DNA of 64,000 bases from assembly GCA_958450325.1 (NCBI GenBank), contig OY288262.1, positions 11,257,081 through 11,321,080 of the forward strand. Direction: 5' to 3'. This document shows, piece by piece, positions 56,888 to 64,000 of this stretch. This DNA comes from Agrostemma githago (lineage: Eukaryota > Streptophyta > Magnoliopsida > Caryophyllales > Caryophyllaceae). The position numbers and the translations under genes were made by a program. Numbering within the stretch: the first letter of the stretch is position 1; the number at the start of each line of letters is the position of its first letter. Below the pieces are notes generated by a model. The model searched no databases and was not told where the DNA came from. It worked only from the letters and a program-made list of their open reading frames with translations.

Positions 56888-58468
56888 ATGGCTACACTTG
56901 GGTCCCATTCTCAACATCCTTGTCAAGATCATGCAATCCCAGGAGCCCCCAATCAAAGGGTTTATTCTAATTCCTATGGGTTCAACCATCAATAAAGACC
57001 TCCTCATGCAAATCAATTCAATCAAAGTTATTCTTATTCTCAAGAACCACCTCGACCTAGTTATGGTCCTCCCTTTGGAATCTATCCTCCACATAATCAA
57101 GGTCCTCCAAGGCATTCTCAAGGCAACTTTCAACCTTTTTATGACATTCAACAAACGATCAAGTTTCTATTGGAAGAAAACGCATCAAATCGAGCTAGAC
57201 TTGAAGCTTTAGAGGCACGTGCCGCCTCGCAAGCTCGATTTTCTCATGAACTGACCAATTCTTCCAATCAAGCATCCGTGAATGCTATTAAGGTATTGAG
57301 CAAAAAGGGACCGGTGACACCCTTTGATCCGCAAACTCTTACATCTCATCCAACAATCAATGAATCCGATGAGAATGTGGTCAAGGGTGTAACCGAAAGA
57401 CCAAGAAGAGATCCATCCAAATACCTTGTAGGAGGCCTTACCTACGTCATTGAACAAATTCCAAGCGAAGACATGAACCTAGTCTCTAGAATTGAAGTAC
57501 CACCCTTGAGTGATAAGCCTCAAAACCCCTCAAATGGCCAAGCTATGGAGTATATAACCTTCACCGATTTGATGGAGAATTTAGAAACTAGTCCCTCCAT
57601 GCCAACTCTGACTGAGTATATAAGGGATATGATCTTGAATTCTACCATGAAGAAGGAAACTCCAGTACTACCTAAGGTCACCCCAAAAGTTACCATTCCT
57701 ACTAAACTTGGTGACCCCGGTAACTTCTCCATACCTTGTTCGATCGACAATGTTGAGATACATCGAGCATTATGTGATCTAGGGGAGGACATTAGCCTTA
57801 TGCCATTGATCATTGCTCAAACAATCAATATTCCAAGGATGGTACACTTTCCGCTTAACGTTCAGATGGCCGACGGTACTACGAAAGCGCCAATTGGGTT
57901 AGCACGAAATCTTATGGTTAAGGTAGGTCCCTTGTACATACCTACCGATTTTGTGATTCTTGACATGCCCATTGAAGAACGCAATCCTATCTTATTGGGG
58001 CGGCCTTTCCTAGCAACCGGCGGAGTAATTATCGACGTGCAAAAGGGAAAATTGTCTTTTAATGTTGGTAATAGCACCATTCAATTTGTATTGTCCGCCT
58101 TCTTGCCAAATATCCCTTTCGGAAAGGAATTGTGGGACCATATGGTGGAAATACCATCCGAAGACGAATTTCTAACACAACATAATTACCCAAATTCTAA
58201 TCCATTGAACTTTGCACCGACATTTGACTATACCACCGAGGAACCATCCGAAGAAGATGTCCACTATGATGATAGTGATGATGATGGCGTTTTGCTTATA
58301 CTTGGTCAAGCCCCCGAAGAAGAGGTTATTAATGAGTGGGGGATGCTAGCGATGGTAGCTCGCCTTATGGGTTTGCCAAGACTAAGGAGAGATCGTATGG
58401 TTGGTGGCGTTATCTTCAAGAACAAGAAACATGGTACTCCGGGTTGCTTCTCAAGCAACCCCGACTAA
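56888..58468 (+). pseudogene. Element G Gag remainder and aspartic protease
   Basis: ATG at 56888 (MATLGSHSQHP), with one in-frame TAA at 56993-56995. The capsid core found in element E is absent: only the Q/P/S-rich linker (YSQEPPRPSYGPPFG) and a helical stretch (IKFLLEENASNRARLEALEAR) remain of Gag. The protease follows: IPCSIDNVEIHRALCDLGEDISLMPL (D in DLG, with ED replacing the usual AS), VQMADGTTKAPIGLARNLMVKV, DFVILDMP and PILLGRPFLATGGVIIDV. An acidic tail ends at 58468. The altered DLGED may reduce activity. Confidence 0.86.
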
Positions 58469-58789
58469 GCTCAAACAATTTGATTCGGTTTGGTGGTGTC
58501 CATAATAACCACCTTGTAAATATTTGTATATTCTTATCTCCTTTTATTTTCCTCGAACAATAGCTTTCAGATTTTTCTTTTGGAGCTTGCTTCTTATGGT
58601 ATTTGCATGAATTGTGAAGATTTCTTTTGGAGTTTTTGGGTTATGCTACAAATGATTATGAGAGCTTTTCTCCATGTAGCTAAATACATGGATTGAGAAG
58701 ATTGGTTTTATCGAAGAATTAAGGTTGGTTTGGACCAAGTCGAAGAGAATTTTCACAACAAAGTCCTATTTTGAAGTGAATAATCTTAC
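58469..58789 (+). other. Spacer after the element G protease
   Basis: AT-rich, no domain on either strand. Reverse transcriptase would be expected here in an autonomous Athila. Confidence 0.6.
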
Positions 58790-59053
58790 CGGGTGAAACT
58801 TCACTGGAAATAAAGGAATCGATGGAAAATCCGTTGGGTAAAATTTCACCCGGTGGAATCTCACCGGGCGAAACTTCGCCTGACGGTAAACTTATTTGCG
58901 ACTTGGGAATTGACGGAATTCCATCGGGTGAAATTTCACCCGGTGGAATCTCACCGGACGAAACTTCGCCCCACGGTGACTTGTGCGTAATTGACGAGAG
59001 ACGGTCCGAAGACCGTCGGATGAAATTTCACCCGATGGTGACCACCGGGTGAA
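58790..59053. promoter_or_regulatory. Internal cluster of heat-shock-element-like palindromes
   Basis: Repeats of CGGGTGAAACTTCAC, CACCCGGTGGAATCTCACCG and a perfect 16-bp palindrome GGGTGAAATTTCACCC at 58926-58941. They are the same motif as in the LTR U3 regions, but in the interior upstream of the second ORF. This suggests an internal promoter; no clear TATA box follows, only a CT-rich leader (59100-59290). Confidence 0.5.
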
Positions 59054-59392
59054 CCCCCACCCCGCGTCCCACTTATCACCAACCAAGCCCCCCTTTCCTT
59101 CATTATTTCACATTTTTCCTCTCTCTCTCCTCAAATAAACCCCAAAAATCTCAAAAACCCCCAAATCTTACCACTCTAAATCCCTTCTAATCCTCCAATT
59201 TCTTTACCAAAATCTAATCTAATTCCATATTCTTCATCCTTATCGAATTCCTATCATCTTCTAGGAATTCATTTTGAGAAATATACCCAATTTTTGACAA
59301 TCCCAAACCCTAACCTCCATCACCATAATCACCCAATTCAATCATCAATTAAGAGGAGAATCAAGCAAACGGCAAGGAAAAGGTTATCATCT

Positions 59393-61135
59393 ATGCTCAA
59401 TCGTCATTCGGGTTCGACGTCCTCTTCACGTTCCGACGAGCCGACCGAAGTCCGGGACGAATCTGTCTCGATGCCCGTTCAAACACAAGGCTCTGTCTCG
59501 CGCGAACAACCTGTTCCACTAGAGGTACGTTACCCTTCAATTCGTCGTAATTATTGTCACTCCGAGTCTAATGTCTGTTTTGCCAAGAAATCCCACTTGG
59601 AAAAGTTAAAAAAATTTTGGGCCTGTCATCTCGAGCCAACTCGCTGGGCGGCTCGAGATTTCCTTGAGCGTATGGGTATTGAATCGCAAGTACGAGCGAT
59701 GTGCCAAAACCTTGGTTTATATAAATTTTACACCTCTACGGAGGAAACTTTTCAAAAGTTCACGTGTGAGTTTTTCGCAACTTTTGAGCTGAGTGGTGAT
59801 GACAACACCACCGTCACTTTCCATCTGCGAGAAACTCTATACGTCCTAACCTTGAAGGACTTTGGTGCATTGCTCGGTTTACCGACTTCTGTCCTCGGAA
59901 GGCCTCGGGCGAGGCAAACTAGAGATGATAAATTTGCCAGTGATCGATTTTGGTTTAAAATTGCCCGCCAAACGACTTTCAAGGGAGGGTAAGATGCGTT
60001 CTTTCTCCATTCGGAACCCCATTCTCAAATATTTGGCTCATATCATAGCCAATTCCTTTCTGGCAAGCTATGATACGCACCATAATTGTAGTGCTACAGT
60101 CGTGCAGCTGTGAGAGGATGCGGTTCTGAATAGAGGCCCATCGATCAACATGTCCGAGGCCCTAGCTATTTATTTCGCCCAGGTTGCGAAGGGCAACCGC
60201 AAGAACATTTCTTGTGGTGGTGTTGTAACAATGATAGCTAGAGCCTTGAACGTCAAATTTTAGCAGCATGATGCCAGTAATCGGAGTGGGGAATTATTTA
60301 GACGAGGTTTATTGCCCTTTTCTTGTTTGGCCCCAAGGGGGGGAATTATAACAGTTTGTTTATGTATAAGATTACTGATTTACGAGCTATTGCGATGCCT
60401 AATCCCGAGTGGGTTAGGCTCGATCATGAGGAGAATTTCGGCATGCCGAAAAGGTCAGGGGAGTACATTCGGGATAATACCCGTGGTAAGTTTCATCAAG
60501 TTAATTACCCTGCTGGACATTTAGACTATGGTGATGATGATGTCGAGGTAGTAGATGTGTCGGAGGAGGAACCGGAGGTTGAAACCTCCCGGGATGAGGG
60601 TCAGAGAGCGTTACCATCATCATCCCATGGACTCTCTTCCTCCCACCAGATCGAACCCCAGACCTCCCAGTTCTTCACCCCCGACTTTTCAGACTTCACA
60701 CCACACAGACACTCCACTTTCACCCAGTCTACCCCCTGTTTTCAGGAGGACGTTAACATGAGTCCTCCGAGACACTCTTCGTTCTTCGGATCGGAGGAGT
60801 TTTATAACCAATGGGGGGAAGTTTATGATCTTACACATTAGACTTGGGAGAATTCCACCACATCACCCAACTTGGCCCATAGTGCCTATAACCTAGCTCA
60901 GGATGCGCGCGATACTGCGCATAACTCCTACATCTACTCTAGAGACGGTTTTGAGTGGGCTCGGGATGACTATGATAAGGCCAGGGATGCTGCTAGGGAT
61001 GCCCAAGCAGCGAGGTTGGTGGCAGAGGAGAACCAGAGGATGTTGCAACAGCAACATCAGTACTTTGATCGATTATTTAGTACACCTCCGCCCGGGTCTT
61101 ACTACCCACCACCTCGTCCCCCAGGTCCTATGTGA
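59393..61135 (+). pseudogene. Element G second ORF, ATHILA ORF-1-like
   Basis: The first ATG in frame is 59393 (MLNRHSGSTSSSRS); the frame is open from 59294. The first part matches the pattern of Pfam ATHILA (PF03078): LEPTRWAARDFLERMGIE, LGLYKFYTSTEETFQKFTCEF, VTFHLRETLYVLTLKDFGALLGLP. A frameshift near 59985 and a compensating one near 60310 bracket a segment in another frame (NPILKYLAHIIANSFLAS, then a stop at 60111). The last part (60323-61135) is S/H/P-rich with an acidic patch. After one stop (60839) it ends in a helical A/R/D-rich coiled-coil-like stretch and a proline tail. The role of this family is not established. Confidence 0.6.
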
Positions 61136-61711
61136 GTGGTCGAGTGTGGTTAGTGTTAGTGTGGGGGTGTCGGTTGTTAGTCATCAGTTGTCATTTCTCC
61201 TGTTATCAATAATAATGTTTGTCAGTTTCTACTGCGCCAGTTTTGGCATTTGATGATTATGATTGTTAGTTATTTGTGATGATATTTTTTGTTGGTTTAG
61301 TGAGTTGTCAGCTCCTCCGTGACCCTACTTAGGTCGTTACACACGTGAGGTTTTTATTGCATATAGCGTTAGAGAAGAAGGACCCGATTCTTAGCTCTCG
61401 GTCTTTGGTGAATTGATCGTACCAAGACTAATTGAAAAATCCAAATTTTTCTTTTTCTTTTTCTTTATTTTTCTCGATTTGTGCGGAATCGGGGCGAGGT
61501 GACGTGATTACACCTACGCCCTTTTGTCCCCTTATCGATTTTTCTCCTTTTTCCTTTTTCATTTTCTTTTTCTTTTTATTTTCACTTTATTTTCTTTTCT
61601 TACTTGGTTTCATTTCATCTATCTTATTTTATTTCGTTTTATCTTCATTTTATTTTCGATTTTTCTCTTTGGTTAGGGTCTAGGTGACGTGATTACACCT
61701 AGGCCCGCCAC
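61136..61711 (+). other. 3' non-coding DNA of element G with hairpin modules
   Basis: T-rich, no coding frame. Holds three related hairpins at 61314-61350, 61492-61521 and 61676-61706, given separately, separated by (T)nC tracts. Confidence 0.7.
61314..61706 (+). repeat. Three hairpin modules sharing loop or stem ends
   Basis: Hairpins 2 and 3 share the 9-base loop ACGTGATTA and inner stem GGTG/CACC. Their outer stems differ but both pair: GGGCG/CGCCC (61492-61521, one bulge) and GGGTCT/AGGCCC (61676-61706, one G-T pair). Hairpin 1 (61314-61350) keeps GTGAC...GTTACAC but carries an extra ACC/GGT apical stem and CCTC/GAGG outer pairs. Confidence 0.75.
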
Positions 61712-61939
61712 TGTTAAGATTTGAAGAATGATTTTATTATTGACATAAGAGAAACTATTACAACTTAGGACTATAAATACATTGATTACAAATAATCCTA
61801 AATATGGTATAAGAATAAGAATAAGCTAAACTAAGATAAAAAAATATATGACATGAAAAATATACAAAGATAACAATATATGCAGAATAATAATATTGAC
61901 GTAATAATATCTACGAGATATCAGGAGATATCCTTAACA
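61712..61939 (-). repeat. Copia 3' LTR of the chimera
   Basis: Inverted ends TGTTAAG/CTTAACA; the adjoining purine tract fits a Copia 3' LTR. Left flank GCCAC has no partner found to the right. Confidence 0.75.
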
Positions 61940-62205
61940 TGCTCCCGCAAGACGGACAATCCTCCGAAAAGTTCGATCTTGGTAACTAAATCCGTGAAGC
62001 GTAGACGAGAGAGTGGCTTGGTGAGTGCATCAGCGAGTTGATCATCGCCGGTGATATGTTGTACACGTAAGGCGCCGTTTGTGACTAGTTCACGTACGAA
62101 GTGAAAAGCAAGTGCTAGATGCTTCATTCTGGAGTGAAACACTGGGTTTGCAGAGTAACTTATTGCGCTGAGGTTATCACAATAGATCACAATAGTAACA
62201 AGCAA
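61921..62205 (-). pseudogene. Copia RNase H C-terminal fragment
   Basis: Shows YCDNLSAISYSANPVFHSRMKH, then LALAFHFVRELV and ADALTKPLSRLRF, the closing blocks of Copia RNase H. Upstream pol is absent and LINE sequence takes its place. The frame ends inside the LTR boundary, as in related elements. Confidence 0.88.
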
Positions 62206-63770
62206 TCGGACGAAACTCTTTCACAGATTTAGGCCGATTAACTTTCGGGATCAAGGTAATATTAGCACAATTCACTTGTTTAAGGAGTTTACCTGACACA
62301 AAAAAGTCCTGAATAGCTTTCGAGAAGTCCTCCCCAATAATATCCCAAGCATCTAAGAAAAATTGGCTCGAAAACCCATCTGGACCCGGGGCTTTGTCTC
62401 GAGGAATACTAAGAAGTGCCCGCTTTATTTCTTCAGCAGAAACGGGCTGAAGTAGTGCCTGTTTATGCTCGACCGAGCATATTTTGCCTCGATGAACAAT
62501 ACTTACATTAATCGGATCAACCTCGCAAGATTCTCCCAGAAAATTCTCATAATACCTCAAGAAAGCCCCTTCAATCTCCGACTTGGTCTTGCATTCAATC
62601 CCATCCGCATCAGCTAGCGATACCACAGCATTTCTTGCTCTTCTGGATCTCAATAGACCATGAAAGAAAGCTGAGTTAACGTCCCCTTCACGGACCCACT
62701 TTTGTTTGAGCTTCTGCGACCATAATTCAGCCCGTGCAAATTGGAGCGTCCGCACCTGCATATTCATATCAGCTTCCGCCTGTAGCAGAACCACGTTCCT
62801 GTCATTACGCAGCTGAACTTGGAGCTGTTCGAGCTTCAATTTGGCTAAGGTACATCTATTTTCAACATCAGAGAAACATCTCGTATTCAGGTCCTTTAAT
62901 GGCTTCTTCAGTCTTCTCAATTTCGTGACAAATTGGAACAAACGCGTTCCTCTAGTCTCAACTCCCCATTCCTTAGCAACACAGTCCATTAATTCAGGAG
63001 CTTTACTCCACATTTCATGTACTTAAAGCTTCGATTTCTTCTAACCGGGGGCTGCTCCAATTGCACCAAGCACGGGCAATGATCAAACGTACCCTCAGGC
63101 AAAAAATTAGCACAAGCATTAGGAAATAATCCCATCATCGCATCATTCACCAAGCAGCGATCAATGCGACTATAAACCCTCGTTTCTACCTCTCTATTTT
63201 TATTATTCCAAGTAAACCAAGACCCACTAGCCTTAATATCACCCACATCACAATTCTCCAAACAAACTCGAAATTGACTCATAGCATCCTCCGAGGAGGT
63301 GCCTCCTAGTCTTTCCCGAGCATCGACAACACAATTGAAATCACCCATAATTAGCCAAGGTCCTCCATTAGCATAGCTCTCCAATCTCCGCCAAAGCTCA
63401 CATCTCTCGGACGAGGCATTAAAGGCATACACAAAAGTAAGCCAATATTCCTTCCTCGAGGTCATAACAACTTTAACGTGAATACTCTGATTACTATACT
63501 CGAAGATAGTCAAGTTCACCCTCTCATGATTCCATAAAAGCCAAACTCGACCACCTTCGTGACAATGGTTATTCGTCGTAATGCTCCATTCATAGAAGAT
63601 ATTCTGATGAACTTTGGCATACGCTTTATTCTTTATTTTAGTCTCAAGAAGACCAAAAACATCTACTTGTTGTTTTCTAATAAACTCACTAATTGTTCGT
63701 TGCTTATTTATATTACATCTTTAGTTGAATTAGAAGGACCTTGGTAAATTTTCAATGTTTTTGTTGTTTG
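62196..63770 (-). pseudogene. LINE ORF2 fragment: endonuclease and start of reverse transcriptase
   Basis: A different LINE from that at 11759. The endonuclease has FGLLETKIKN (near 63640, catalytic E), WLIMGDFNCVVDARERLGG (D, N) and TFDHCPCLV (D, H). A stop near 63022 divides it from a 278-codon frame with the linker (WVREGDVNSAFFHGLLRSR) and the first reverse transcriptase blocks (APGPDGFSSQFF, then KEFRPIAC). It breaks off there; the YADD-type catalytic block and the rest are missing. ORF1 is absent to the right. Confidence 0.86.
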
Positions 63771-64000
63771 ATTGTCATCCTATTAGAATTTTGTTCATGT
63801 CAATTTGGGTGACTAACTTGGTAGTGTTCTCACTTGTCTTAAGCTTAAATCGGTGCTTCCCTCGCCGTTTCGATGAGGGATTCCGCGATTTATTTTCTCT
63901 GTGGTTGTGACTATCTTTTTGTGTGTCATCCTTGTTTTATGTGTTTGTGTGTGTGTTGGTCGCAACCCCAGTTTTGAGTAAGACCCAACTTGCCTTGCAT
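63771..64000 (+). other. Element G 3' DNA after the chimera
   Basis: Non-coding. One possible hairpin TCCCTC/GAGGGA at 63858-63880 with a GCCGTTTCG core. No LTR start is visible before the window ends. Confidence 0.45.

Larger units (their letters stand above)
61712..63770 (-). mobile_element. Chimera of a LINE ORF2 5' part and a Copia 3' end
   Basis: On the minus strand: LINE endonuclease and partial reverse transcriptase (about 63770-62196), then directly a Copia RNase H (62205-61940) and a 228-bp Copia LTR (61712-61939, TGTTAAG...CTTAACA). A purine tract GCGGGAGCA adjoins the LTR. Both parts have the same orientation. ATCACAATAG is duplicated in tandem at the junction. No second Copia LTR is seen before the window ends. 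Confidence 0.78.
54692..64000 (+). mobile_element. Athila-type non-autonomous Gypsy element G, 3' end outside the window
   Basis: 5' LTR 54692-56583, tRNA-Asp primer site, gag-protease (56888-58468), a palindrome-rich spacer, a second ORF (59393-61135) and hairpin-bearing 3' DNA. A LINE/Copia chimera is inserted at 61712. Candidate target copy ATACA at 54687-54691; the right copy is not visible. No reverse transcriptase or integrase lies between protease and second ORF, so pol is probably missing. Confidence 0.82.

Overview
This 64 kb window is plant nuclear DNA made almost entirely of transposable elements. I found no host gene, rRNA, tRNA or CRISPR array. The evidence is Ty3/Gypsy elements of Tat and Athila type, Ty1/Copia fragments, plant L1-type LINEs, a CACTA terminus, a foldback element and a MITE. 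Element boundaries come from LTR ends (TG...CA), target-site duplications (TSDs), tRNA-type primer-binding sites (PBS) and recognisable protein motifs. A eudicot is likely. A Caryophyllales host (Retand-like Tat elements are known from Silene) is only a guess.

Left block, 1-37442: one old Tat/Retand-like Gypsy element on the minus strand. Its 5' LTR is 36748-37442, a decayed gag-pol runs 36602 to 31303, and a 3' LTR cut by the window edge is at 1-451. Between pol and the 3' LTR lies a convergent, apparently spliced antisense gene on the plus strand (about 22637-30450). This block is full of later insertions. A long, probably solo LTR (584-20530, TSD AGAAC) carries a near full-length L1 LINE (11759-18324). 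A foldback element sits in the LINE 3' UTR, and a gag-only LTR element (2460-11753) sits inside the LINE's left target-site copy. Two solo LTRs of a related family (23456-26154 and 26989-29612) split the antisense gene. A CACTA terminus lies at about 20870-21605.

Middle, 37443-48991: AT-rich intergenic DNA with a MITE and a 43-bp tandem repeat. Then a minus-strand Athila-type element (40724-48911, TSD TTAAT) that has gag and protease but no reverse transcriptase or integrase. A 1.2 kb internally deleted Copia element (40924-42098, TSD AAAAG) sits in its left LTR. Its non-coding 3' part holds three hairpin modules whose outer stems differ but remain complementary.

Right block, 48992-64000: a plus-strand Tat element starts with its 5' LTR (48992-49653). 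Its gag is split by a solo LTR (50940-52871, TSD GTAAT), and its coding region is broken at 53645 by a reversed Athila-type LTR. That LTR is in turn interrupted at its TATA region by a plus-strand Athila-type element (5' LTR 54692-56583) that runs past the window. The latter has gag-protease and a second ATHILA-ORF1-like gene, followed by a second family of hairpin modules with identical loops. A LINE/Copia chimera lies at 61712-63770.

No element looks autonomous. The observations most worth follow-up are the two hairpin-module families, the palindrome clusters upstream of LTR TATA boxes (ACTCGATCGAGT in one family, heat-shock-element-like GAANNTTC in another), the antisense spliced gene, and the LINE/Copia chimera.
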